Shown: positions 21,215-31,849 of the stretch, piece by piece
How positions within the stretch are numbered: position 1 is the first letter of the stretch
Layout: the number at the start of each line of letters is the position of its first letter
Source: Pseudorasbora parva
Lineage: Eukaryota; Chordata; Actinopteri; Cypriniformes; Gobionidae
Reading direction: 5' to 3'
DNA: 64,000 nt
Assembly (NCBI RefSeq): GCF_024679245.1
Contig: NC_090185.1
Coordinates: 27,282,926 to 27,346,925 of the forward strand
Notes under the pieces: generated by a model
Told to the model about the DNA's origin: nothing
What the model saw: the letters and a program-made list of their open reading frames with translations, nothing else
The model's database searches: none
Position numbers and translations under genes: made by a program

Positions 21215-23103
21215 CAACACATTCTCACACCCAACTTGTCACATATGGACGCTTGACCAGGACCCCTTTTCGTCACTTTTCAACGAACTGGGCGTACCTT
21301 TATCGTCAATTTTCGACGCGCTGGGTGCTCCATTCATTTCAATGAGAAACCTTTGGCGTCATACACAGACACACTGGGAATGGGAATATTATCGTCATGG
21401 TGAAATTTATTTTTTGATTTATTTATTGAAATTATTTATTGGTTTATAATTTTGCCATTTTGACATGTTGGAGTGTGCTTCTCAATTAAATCAGCAAGCA
21501 TAATTTCATTAACATTTATTTTATTTACGTTATTTAGACACATTTTAACACGATTTCATTAACATTTATTTTATTTATGCTATTTAGACACATTTTAACA
21601 TGTAAACCAACACCAACCCATCCCTAAACCTACCCATTTGTGTGAACATGATATAAAACACAAGATATAACATACGACTGCATCCACGAGTTATTCAAAA
21701 AAGTTAAATAATCCAAGTTTTCCGAGGCCAAACGATTGATTTGCATGAAGAAAATCCCCAAAAGCGATCAGCATCTCCATCTGCCATAGATCATGAACAC
21801 ATCAAATTTCAAATATTAGGCTTGTTTGAGATGAGCAAAATCTGCGCAGAATCGATCACCGGTGATCAGCGCGAGATGCATGCCGGTTAGAAATGTGTCC
21901 GAGGGCGGTCCGCCTTGCTCTGATGTCATGCCGACGTATGTCAAAAATCTCTCGCGATGGCGAGGCGGATGTGTCGGATTCTGCAGTCGAGCGCAGTTGC
22001 TCTCCACCGACTGCGCGGAGCAAAAGCATGATGGGAAACGACTTGCTGACGACACAGCTTAATGCTCATTGGTTTAAATAACCGTGATGCAAGGTTGTTT
22101 TTTAATATATTTGAATTTAAAACTCTGGTATCATGTTTTTATGTGTATAAATTATGTGTGCATATTCTCAAACTCTCGGTCTTTCTGTGGGTTATGTGAT
22201 TGTTGTCATATTAATAAAAATATATAAAAACATGTGTGTAATTAAAGTAAAAATGCTTGATAAGCAGGCCTTTCGAAAGGAAATAAATAACAAAAACTTT
22301 GGGTGCCTTGTTCATAATATTTATTTTCATATAAAAGCAACAGAACTTAAATTACATCCAGTTTATCAGCAACAGAGCGCACAAGTGTGAATCCCGCGAT
22401 ATCTGCAACTGATCTCGCAGGTGTCTGATCCACTACGAGAAGAGAGAACTCTAATCTCACACACACACACCTGCTCTCGCTGGTGTCTGATCCACTACGA
22501 GAAGAGAGAACTGTCCGGCTTGCCTGAACTTTTTTCACTCCTCCCCTCACTGCAGCCGCCTAGTCTCGCCTTTATTTCAGGCGAGGCAAGGCGCATCTCA
22601 AACAAGCCTAATTATTTGAATGAGATATGAATGAGTTCGTTCACGGGGCAGCGGGATCATCATTTCAGCGATTAAAACATCAAGATCAACTCTGTTCTTC
22701 ACATGAAGACATTGTATGACTTCAGAAGACTTGGAATGCAACATGAGCTAATACTTTTATACTGCTTTGGTCAGTTTTTGCAATAAATATTTGTGACTGT
22801 ACATTTATTTGCCTGGTATGTGTTTTATATTGTTAAGATGTGGGTAGCTTTAGGGTAGGAGTTGGGTTAGTTGCTCCAAAATATAAAAGTAGCCTTTAAA
22901 TATTAATAAAATCATGTCTACTTTTACAAACGCGAAGAATTAAATGTGTCTGTGTGTGACACCAAAGGTTTCTCATTGAAATGAATGGAGCACCCAGCGC
23001 GTCGAAAATTGACGATAAAGGTACGCCCAGTTCGTTGAAAAGTGACGACAAGGGGTCCTGGTCAAGCGTCCATATGTGACAAGTTGGGTGTGAGAATGTG
23101 TTG
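21215..23103. mobile_element. 1.9-kb DNA transposon with ~158-bp near-identical terminal inverted repeats
   Basis: The termini 21215-21372 and 22945-23103 are reverse complements with only a few mismatches over about 158 bp, starting CAACACATTCTCACACCCAA. Flanks suggest an imperfect 8-bp duplication, GTATTAGA and GCATTAGA. The insertion splits the receptor 5' flank: 21180-21214 joins to 23104 onward when compared with arm A at 1590-1620. No transposase is seen. Such long TIRs with an empty middle suggest a non-autonomous element mobilised in trans. Confidence 0.85.
21818..22613. mobile_element. Nested element inside the 1.9-kb transposon
   Basis: The left end reads GGCTTGTTTGAGATG and the right end CATCTCAAACAAGCC, giving 15-bp perfect inverted termini flanked by TA on both sides. 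Inside is GC-rich DNA and a ~50-bp direct repeat around GGTGTCTGATCCACTACGAG (about 22420 and 22480). Superfamily is uncertain; TA flanks would fit a Tc1/mariner-type insertion. Confidence 0.6.
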
Positions 23104-25275
23104 CATTAGAAATTATGTTACATTAGGGGTTTAAATTAATTAGTTTAAATGAATTAAACCTTGAGTTTTGTTTTGTTTTTTTAAGTACTATTGAAAACAA
23201 ATCTGAATGGACAAAAAATATCTGCATAAATTAAAGGAAAATATTATTTGATAATTTTTCCTGTAATAATTCTGTGAATCTTATGTTTAAGGAAATAAAT
23301 ACACATAAATATCAATTACTTTTTCATCATCAGATGCCCTTTGGCTTATTTTTTATGGCCATGTGTAAATACTTGAATGACTTACAGTCATACAACCAAC
23401 TGTAAAGTGTTAATCTAGGTGTCAGGTATGATGCACACCTTTTAGATTGTTTAATATTTAATAGAATAAAATCACATGAAAATATGGATATGTATTTCAC
23501 TATAGGTGGCGACCTTAAGGGGGGGGGGGGGGGTGGGGGTGAAATGCTGTTTCATGCATACTGAGCTTGTTACACTGTTAAAGACTTGGATTCCCATCCT
23601 AAACATAGACAAAGTTTCAAAAACTAATGTTGGATGTTTGATGGAGTATTTCTGTGTCAAAAATACTCCTTCCGGTTTCTCACAAGTTTCGGAGAGTTTT
23701 TTTTTGAGTATGGGTCTACTTGGCGTTAATAGAACGGAAGGTCCTTGTATGGGCCGTACAGGCTCCTCTCCTGGTAGGGTACGCGCGCAGAAAAATAGGC
23801 TAAATCAAATGTGACATCTGTCACTCAAATTTATACGAAAAAATGCAAATAAACGAAAACTGCTGACTTAGATGCTAAAACAAAGTTTTTTTTATATGAA
23901 TGAATGAATGAATGTTCACTGATGACGTTCAACGAAACATCGATCCTCCAAAGGCTGAATGCGTGGCCGACAGAAAAATTTAAATGGCTAGGCTATTGTA
24001 TTAGCTTATTATTATTTTTTATGCAAGTTATTTGTAAATTAGCCTAAACAAAGAAAACTGCTGTCTATTGTTCATTTTGGTTAACTTCAAACGTAGGCTA
24101 AATTAAAGAGAAGTGTTGTTCTATAGCCTACATTGTTTATTTTTGTAATGCACGTTATAATTTGTAGCTACATTAAACACATTTATATATGTTTTATTTT
24201 CTTGTCATGTAATTTAAAATGTGTAAATGAAAATACATTAGCCTACCTAAAGTAGGCTTTTTGCAACTAGCCTATTTATAGACCAATAATATAACTTAAG
24301 TTTAACATCAGAAACAACAGAAATTTTAATTATCAGCTAAACCCTGAAAAATAAGAATTAAGATAAGAAAACACTTTTCTACACTTTCTACACTGGACCG
24401 GCATGGGGAATAATGCACAATAGAGACTCTGGTAAGGCCTGAGCGGGACATCATCTTCTGGGATGAGTGCATATTTCCACTTTCCGCAGCTTTGTGGGGC
24501 TGAATCGGTCGATTATATATATGCTCCATTTCTCTTTTTAAAATCTCATCACGATCTGCTGTCAGTTGTCACAGCCTAGGCCATTAACGACGTTTGGTTC
24601 ATTGTTGCCAAGTCTGGAATGGGGTTGCATTGAGGCTACTGTTGCTTTGGGGTGTTTGTAGCCTATAGAGTCCACAGGTTAAGTTGTCTTTACTTAAGCA
24701 CTATTTCTACCGCCCGTGCCCCGCATTTTGGGATATTTTGGCCCATTCTGGCCGTGATTCCGATACTTTTGAATAGCAATTGGAGGGGTAAGCAATTGGA
24801 GGGGTTAGGGGCAATTGGTTTTGTTATTCAGACATGGCAACCCTGTCCCTCGGTTCGCCCTTTGTGCCGCTTCGTGGCCTGGCCTGGCCTTCGAAGTGCA
24901 TGGCCTTCAAAGTGTGCACCCTTCACTTTGGGACACAGCTGTGAAGTGTTGCATGTCTTTAGCCAAAATAAAAGCTTAGATAAGGCTAGCAAGTTTGGGG
25001 GTTCATATGTCTCTCATTAACTATGGTAGCAAGGAATGAGTTTAATTGAAATTAAAGAAGAGAAGACTTTATTCCTACCATCTTTTGAATTCTACAGAAG
25101 GCACAGGATTATGGGAAGACAGTCTGTTACATGATGCTAAGAATATCTTTCATATTAGTGGCACAATGCAAAGACTCAAAAATCAACAGGATACGGTTTT
25201 AAGACCGGTGTTCAGTAAGATTTTAACACAAAACCTTCAATTAAAAAGAGCCCACTGTGCCACTTTCAGCTAGAC
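23104..25275. other. Intergenic, ancestral receptor 5' flank then unidentified sequence
   Basis: The first ~250 bp continue the receptor upstream flank shared with arm A (for example TTTAAATGAATTAAACCTTG). A 16-base G run sits at about 23520-23535, followed by TGGGGGTG, and may form a quadruplex. The rest is AT-rich with no recognisable exon, RNA or element end. Confidence 0.45.
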
Positions 25276-25522
25276 CAGCAAATATAGCATTTCTGACCAG
25301 AAGGTGGCACTGTCTTCACAGTTAAATACAGATCATGAGGCAATAAAGTCTCACTACCAGTCTCACTCACTCAGAACACAAAGGCATCATTAGGATGGAT
25401 CAGTATATACAATCTTTAAGATTGTATATTCTGATCCATCCTAATGATGCCTTTGTGTCTCATGATCTGTATTTAACTGTGAAGACAGGGCCACCTTCTG
25501 GTCAGAAATGCCATATTTGCTG
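25276..25522. repeat. Foldback (palindromic) element
   Basis: The outer arms are about 64 bp (25276-25339 and about 25459-25522) and match with two mismatches. The inner arms around CACAAAGGCATCATTAGGAT (from 25376) and their complement form a second near-perfect stem meeting at AATCTTTAAGATT. Only the left side has an extra ~35-bp spacer between outer and inner arms. This is a foldback MITE or a cruciform-derived inverted duplication. Confidence 0.88.
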
Positions 25523-25539
25523 TCTTCAGTAAGTCAGTA

Positions 25540-25541
25540 TA

Positions 25542-25575
<34 letters not shown>

Positions 25576-25576
25576 C
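25540..25576. repeat. (TG)n(TA)n microsatellite
   Basis: Six or so TG units run directly into about ten TA units. Confidence 0.9.
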
Positions 25577-25946
25577 ACTGTCATTTTGTTTTAATTCTGT
25601 TTGATTATGAAGACTGCGCAGTCATTAATAACACTGTAAATGACATCACTCTATCACTGATGTTGCTAGGTGATGATCTCACAATGACATCACTCCATCA
25701 GAGGAACAGATGTGGAACATCAGATTCTAAAACAGACAATTTACAACGTTTTTTTCATTGTATCTCTTATATTAGATTGTCTATAAACATAATTCCTCAC
25801 CTTAACTTTACTTTTCAGTTTGGTTTTGAGATTAGATGCATTCTGATGAAAAACCTGTTGAATCATAATTCACATTCTTATAATGTATTGAATTAATTTC
25901 ATTATATTCACTGTACATCATGCATTTTACTGGATGTTCTACTCAC

Positions 25947-26316
25947 CACATCCACAGAGCCGCTATTATGAGAAACTGAGGTAAAAACACCAGCAGAAGG
26001 ACTGTAGAATGACTGAACGCTGTGCTGTCCACTGGATCTTCACAACACAAAGAAATGAATCATGAGAGAAACAATCATTGACACTAAAGCACATGTATCA
26101 TCAGAGATGTGTTACCTTCTTCTGGACTTGAAGGGGTTTGGGTTTCTAGCACAAGACAGAAGTTCAGATACACTCAAAAAACAAGATACACTTATGACAT
26201 CAAAACACTAATTAAATATAAAGTACATAATCTTAATGCTGCAATAACTTCACACTAAAGCACATGTATCATGAGAGATGTGTTACCTTCTTCTGGACTT
26301 AGAGTGATGTGGGTTT
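25947..26316 (-). pseudogene. Orphan stem and transmembrane exons of a second receptor
   Basis: Exon 26037-25947 (91 nt, acceptor GAAG, donor GTGAGT) encodes DPVDSTAFSHSTVLLLVFLP and continues as a hydrophobic segment. It matches the transmembrane exon of the intact gene, which begins DGEDSTALRNTAVG. Two 30-nt mini-exons precede it, 26316-26287 and 26145-26116, each with CTAG acceptor and GTAAC donor. They encode a TQTPSSPEE-like stem and its diverged repeat. No Ig exons are visible to the right before unrelated elements, and no ITIM exon to the left. With the leader exon at 35.1 kb this may be a receptor gene gutted of its Ig domains. Confidence 0.7.
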
Positions 26317-26529
26317 CTAGCACAGGACAAATTCAGAAAAAGAGAAAAAAATGACATGCACTTATGATATTACACAATTATAAATTATTAATTAAAGCTT
26401 TGCCAGGGTTCAAGCATTTAAGGCTTTTATGTTGTTAGGATTTGTTTTAGTTTGAAGGCACCTTAACCTGTTAAATCTTTTGCGTGCTACTCATATACAC
26501 ATTTTGTTGCAGATATAGCTATTTTAAAT

Positions 26530-26614
26530 AAATTATTTTGATAAAATGTGATTGCAAATGTGAAAATCGCTATTCATATATCACATTTTCAATCACATTT
26601 TATCAAAATAATTT
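26530..26614. repeat. 25-bp perfect hairpin
   Basis: AAATTATTTTGATAAAATGT and the next five bases (26530-26554) are exactly reverse-complemented at 26590-26614, with a 35-bp loop that itself contains partial complementarity. Confidence 0.88.
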
Positions 26615-26689
26615 ATAATCAGCAGTTGCAGCAGAGAACCACTCATTACTGTCATTTTAAAAGTATGTGTTTGTTTTAAGGTACATGTG

Positions 26690-27465
26690 TTCATGTGTAA
26701 GGGATAATGTACATCCAGTCGGTTGTTATCGCAGAATAAACCCCGACGCGGAGGGGTCTTGCATCACTCTGAAGGGGTTTATTCTGCGATAACCGGCTGG
26801 GTGTACATTATCCCACTTATTACACGGCTACTAGTCTCAAATAAATAATTATTAGACACAAAATATTGTCTTGAGATTAAATATTGTATTAGCTCTTCCG
26901 CAAAGCTTCCGCAAAGAAATACAGTTCCAACCTGCTTTAAGCCTTTATCTATTGCCGAAGATTTTGCCACATGCCCTTGCTAAATGTTGAAAATGAATGC
27001 TGAAAGGGTTAGTTCACCCAAAAATGAAACCAAGCCTATGACTTACTCACCTTCAAGTTATCATAGGTGTATATGACATTCTTCTTTCAGACAAATACAA
27101 TCGGAGATATTTAAAAAGTCCATGGATAATCCAAGCAGTAGCCTAGTTGTAGTTGTGTTTGAAGTCCGTCAAATAACGTGCTCCACGTGGCTCCGATGGG
27201 TTAATAGAGCCTTCTGATTCGAATCGATGCGTTTGTGTAAGAAAAATATCTATATTAAAAACGTTATAAAGGAAACCTGCCTTGAAGTCTTCCATTGAAA
27301 CCCACTGCTGTTTAAGCCACAAGATGGCGTCAGCGTTAAGCATAGAAGTAGTACCGGTCAAGTAACTCGTAGTACCCGTATGAGCGGGTGTTATCTGGAA
27401 ATAACATACTGCTGGAATGCGCGATTGACCAATCAGAATCAAGTATTTCACAGAGTCGTGTAATA
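26690..27465. mobile_element. Palindromic MITE cluster
   Basis: 26701-26744 and 26773-26814 form a ~42-bp stem starting GGGATAATGTACATCCAG. Beyond it, ACTTATTACACGG (about 26815) and GTGTAATAAACG (about 27460) are candidate ends of a larger element. A common cyprinid repeat beginning GTTAGTTCACCCAAAAATGA lies at 27008-27420. Sub-boundaries are uncertain. Confidence 0.55.
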
Positions 27466-27469
27466 AACG

Positions 27470-28445
27470 TGCTTAAAACATTTACTTGCATATAGATATT
27501 TGAAATAAATGATGGTTAACAACGTGCTTATTCCAGGTTTTTAAATGTTCCCTTTAAAACATATTTTCAGGTCTTATGGTAATTGTAATGTAATACTATT
27601 GCAAAATCATACCTCAAATTAACAAATTATGGGATAAACCTTGACAAAATGTGATGTGTTTAATATTTAAGTTTAAATATGATTGAACAATATTTGTCAG
27701 CAATATGAGCCAATGAGTGCTCTTCTGCTGCCCTGTGGTGGTTTTATGGCAATTGTAGGGAATATGTAGCTACTAGGCACATTTTCCATGTTAACTCCTT
27801 TTAACGTGTTTACACACATACACATTTTGTTGCAGGCGTGATTGATGTGTTCAAGCAAGGGCCCAGAGAGGTCTTTCCCACCTGAATTTAACCGTGGTGG
27901 GACTTTTCTTTCCCAAATTGTGAGCAATTTTTTTTTTACTGGGGATGTGATGTCAGCAGTGGCTGCCATATTGAATCACACCCACTGGTTTTTGAGTGAA
28001 AAAATCTTGGACTAGTTAGCGAAAGTAGGTTTTTGACATCATTTTGAATAATTAATAAAAAACTTGATTAACAACAGTGCTTCTTAAGACAAAATTGTTC
28101 AGTATGAGATTTATCAAATTATATGCATATTGTGGTGATCTGTGTAACATCACGTGATTACAGAGCCGTAAAACTTGTTAGCACCAACTACAGGCTGATT
28201 TCTTTCTTACAGTCCTCTAGGGCAGGGAAGTCCCCAGAAAATTTTAAAGAATAAAAAAACAAAGCAAAAATGGATAAAGTCTACTGAATATTCTAATTGT
28301 TTCATTTCTAAATGTGTCTCTCCTTTCTTGCCATATAAGTTCTAGAATTGTATATGTTTTTGTGTCTTTAGTGAGTTTTTCTCACTATAGTCCCCTTTAT
28401 CTTTCTCACTGGGGTTGTAAGGCAGTTTTCTTAACATAGTATGTA
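27470..28445. other. AT-rich intergenic sequence, nothing recognised
   Basis: No element ends, exons or strong secondary structure were found. A small minus-strand open frame at 27697-27969 has no recognisable relatives. Confidence 0.4.
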
Positions 28446-28454
28446 TGCTGACAC

Positions 28455-30156
28455 ATGACACGTAACCGAGAGGTTCCCTTTCATTCAGTCACTCTGAATA
28501 ACGTCAGTGACTGCCGAATGGGGGTCCCAATTTAATCACGCCACTCAGCCGTCTTCTAGTGCCCAGAGCCCTGGCGTATGACTAGTATGGCCGAAGGCCT
28601 CCCACTTATCCCAGGAGATACCAAGGTACTCTGGGAGGCATATTCCAGGGAGATATGCACCAAAAGTGCCAAAGGTGGATTTTTAACCCCAGGGGGCGGC
28701 AAGCTTGCCAAGGGAAGACACTAGCTCAGGGAGGCTTACGGTGGAAATACACATGGGTGTCGCCCGGAGGGGGAACCATGCACATGGGGGCACCTGGCCG
28801 GACACGAGTGTCTGGGCTAGATAGGGCAGACTTACTGGCGTCTTTGTCGTCAGTGCTGGAGGAGCTCAGGGCTTCCCGGGAAGCTCACCTGAGAAGAATA
28901 TTGCACGTATCCAGTCCGTGGAGTGGAATGGCGAGCAAGCGAAGACACCTGAGCCTAGTTCATTACCGGCCACTTGTAGAGGCGAGTACATAGCTGCTGC
29001 TGTGGCCGCGCGGGAGCAGGGGGGAAGCCGCTGGATGGCGTCCTCAGCGGCATGCAGGCTGAGGAGACTGTGCCGGCGGCGCTTTAGGTGCAGCAGCTGG
29101 CCGCCGGGGCAGTATATGTTTAATGTCCTCAGTCTGCTTCTGGGCGGCTGAGAACTGTTGGGCGAAGCTCTCAACCGTGCCGCCGAATAGCCCATCCTGG
29201 CATATGGGGGCGTCGAGGAAACGTGTTCGCTCGGCGTCCCGCATATCGGCCAAGTTGAGCCATAGATGTCTCTCCTGGACCACTGTTGTGGATATCACCT
29301 GTCCAGGGAGCGTACAGTGACCTTCATCGCCCAGAGGGCGATGGCGGTCACGGCAAGTAGCTCATCTCTGAGGCCTGGGTCAGCTCCACCCTTGCCTCAG
29401 AGCTCCTAATGCACTTCCGGGAAGAAAGGAATTGGGGGCGTGGCAGGACACCCAGACGCAGCGCTCCTGACGCGGCGCTCCTTAAAACCAATCGTCCAGC
29501 CGCGAACGCTCAGGTTGAGGCGGGGGATTCAACTCCAACCCAAGCGCCGCAGCTGCCCAGGCAAGCATGGCTGTCAGCTCTGGGTCCGACGTGGGCAATG
29601 CTGGCCCACCCGAGGACGGCAGCACAGCCGAATCATCATCCTCAGAGGACTCTAGCCCACCTTGAGATGCGGCGATCGACATCTCGATCTGACATCCCAT
29701 CAGAAAGTGGCAGAGACCGATCGCACCCAGAAGCACACTGGTGAGACATCCTGAAAAGGACGTGTCATGTGTGAGCTCTTTTAGTGAGAGGATTAACCTC
29801 GCAGTCGATGCCAAAGCACCCAGGGACCACACACCAGCTGGATACCGGATCGTCAGATCAGCAGGCAGGAAGTATGCGATCACTGGAACATGCCGTTGAC
29901 ACCAACACCGACTGGAAGGTATTGTCGTCTCTAATGTAACACTTGGCTCCGAAGCAGAAACATAATGTGATCATGCCAGCTACTTCCTTATATACCCACG
30001 TGGGTAGGGGGAGTTACGCATGCAAATCTTGCATGCCCATGGCATTGGCACTGCCATTGGGCGTTTTCTAGATCTTGAATTTGATAGGCTTCTAAGCAAA
30101 ACCCCCATTTGTCAGTCACTGACGTTACTCGGAGTGACTGAACGAAAGGGAACCAT
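28455..30156 (-). mobile_element. Gag-only DIRS-type derivative, left terminus lost
   Basis: Inverted copies of a ~55-bp sequence bound it: GTTCCCTTTCATTCAGTCAC near 28473 and its complement ending about 30154 (GTGACTGAACGAAAGGGAAC). The left copy is preceded by ACACGTAACCGAGAGG, which looks like the internal complementary region of a DIRS element and not its outer end. The true left inverted repeat therefore seems deleted. A TATA-like GTATATAAGG on the minus strand near 29990 precedes the gag remnant. No RT, RNase H or recombinase is present. Confidence 0.7.
29044..29883 (-). pseudogene. DIRS Gag remnant
   Basis: Two frames carry Gag of a fish DIRS element. The upstream one (29883-29482) contains GLESSEDDDSAVLP and PPPQPERSRLDDWF. 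The downstream one (29298-29044) contains VVQERHLWLNLADMRDAE and FAQQFSAAQKQTEDIKHILP. The segment between, and everything downstream, is deleted or frameshifted, so no complete Gag can be made. Confidence 0.75.
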
Positions 30157-30225
30157 TTTTCCCGCCCCTTGGATTGAGCCCTGTCAATGGTGAGTTTCCA
30201 GACCAAACATCTTGATGTGGGTTTG

Positions 30226-30835
30226 GCTTGTGCGGTCAGATAAACACATAAATTGCTCTGGGGCACATGTGTCCCCTGGATTTTTAGTGGCTGAGGAAAC
30301 GAGAAAAAAATATTAATTATTAAAACGTCAAAAAGTGAGTAATTTATTTTTGTGCAACAAATGGAACTGCAAACAGTTTTCAAACCGGTTTCCAAAACAC
30401 TTCCCCCATCTGTGGACAGAAGCTCAGGTCTGACTTACGGCAGTTAATCTCATCTGAGTTGTCTTGGCAGTCATTATGCCCATCACAACGCCACAGTTTC
30501 AGAGCACAGCGGCCGTTCTGACACTTAAACTCATTGGGTCCACAAGGAGATGGAGTTCCTGTGAAATTACAAAACAAAGTTATATAATAAATGCAGCGAA
30601 TAGACTGGTTATAAATAAGTGGTTTCTTTTCTGTGGTGTAAAAAAATGTTTGTCCTACCACACTCAAATTCGTCGCTTCCATCAGTGCAGTCCATTTCGC
30701 AATCACATATGTAATCCCTTGAGATGCACTGATGTAATCCCTGTATGTTCTGGCAGGTGGCCTGGTCTGCACGGCACGGTCCCGGGCCAGGTGGGGGTCT
30801 GGTTTTGGGAGGCATAGGTGAAGTAAAATGTACAC
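30226..30835 (-). pseudogene. hspg2-like: Perlecan-like LDL-receptor class A exons (truncated)
   Basis: Three consecutive exons resemble domain II of perlecan, the basement-membrane proteoglycan. Exon 30835-30659 (177 nt) has [10 protein letters not shown] and [19 protein letters not shown]. Exon 30558-30439 (120 nt) has [20 protein letters not shown] and DNSDEINC. Exon 30290 onward starts PTKNPGDTCAPEQFMC and loses homology near 30226, about 70 bp from the DIRS end. Splice sites and phase 1 are conserved. Two lesions in the first exon argue for a pseudogene: an internal duplication (AGGGATTACAT twice) adding residues between conserved cysteines, and CDG changed to CDC in the calcium-site motif. 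No other perlecan exons are seen. Confidence 0.72.
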
Positions 30836-30839
30836 CTTT

Positions 30840-31849
30840 GAAAATAAAAAATGAAAATGCAATCAAATTAAATGCATGTTAATAACTTACAGAAAACCGG
30901 CAAAAATTAATCCATTATGTTTTCAGATGTGCAAAGCATTGAATATACATTACAAAAAAAGTAGCTTTAGGTGTAGCTTTATGCTATCAAGAACGCTGCT
31001 GTTCCATTAGCAGAGTACCGGACTTTTGTCCTCCCATCTTCGGGAGTTCACTGCAGCTCAACGCACCTATTTTGCTTCAAATGCTCGCTTTATGTGTGCG
31101 TCCAATCTGTTAACGTACATCAGAGAGGAAAAAGGTTGTTTTTTGCATTTTCAGCTCATTTCTCATGGACATTTTTTTTCCATTCCATATTCCTTTTTTT
31201 TACCTTTTAAACTTTAATACCCCTATTGATGGCCCAATCTCTGTAAAAGTTTGCATGTTTCTTTAGAATAATATAGGTGCACATATTTAGCTAATTTTGT
31301 GAAGTTCTTTACAGGGCAGACCATTTTTCAGTCATTTATATGTAATTTTGCAATTACATATAAATGCAGCATTTTTGCTGGTCCCTGCTCCTAATCCAAG
31401 ATGGCAGAAAATGTTGGTCTTGTATTTTTTGTTTCTTGTTTGGAAAAGGCATATCTTTTAAATATAATTTTAACATTGAGAATTACAACATATAGACTTA
31501 TAAACCATACTGAGTGAATTATTGTGTTCTGCCATGGAATTTACTTGCTTATTCCTGGTATTTTGGACCTGTTGGATCTCTGTACGACTGACTCACAGTT
31601 TGCGTCATTCTTTCGAACAGCAATCTGTGAGTTTTGCCTCAAATGGGTGAAAGAAACCTCAAAAAAAATATCTGATTGGCATTGAGGCACAGTACTCTTT
31701 GGTGATTGTTTTTAAAATGGATTTACTAGAGTCTTTATGTGTAGCTTAGCTAGTTGTGTGCTAGTAGACATTTTGTGCCTTGGCCTACACTACATGGACT
31801 TTTATTTTGGGTCATCCAGCTCTAGCCTAATCCCCACTCCACTCCACTA
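30840..31849. other. Intergenic, nothing recognised
   Basis: Plain AT-rich DNA without convincing exons or element termini. Confidence 0.4.

Noticed and set aside
24326..24529. Minus-strand frame with VHYSP as a possible ITIM exon
   Set aside because: The motif does not fit the ITIM consensus at +3, and no splice sites or surrounding receptor homology support it.
28655..29744. Plus-strand open frames of 65-112 residues
   Set aside because: They are shadows of the minus-strand DIRS Gag and GC-rich terminal sequence.
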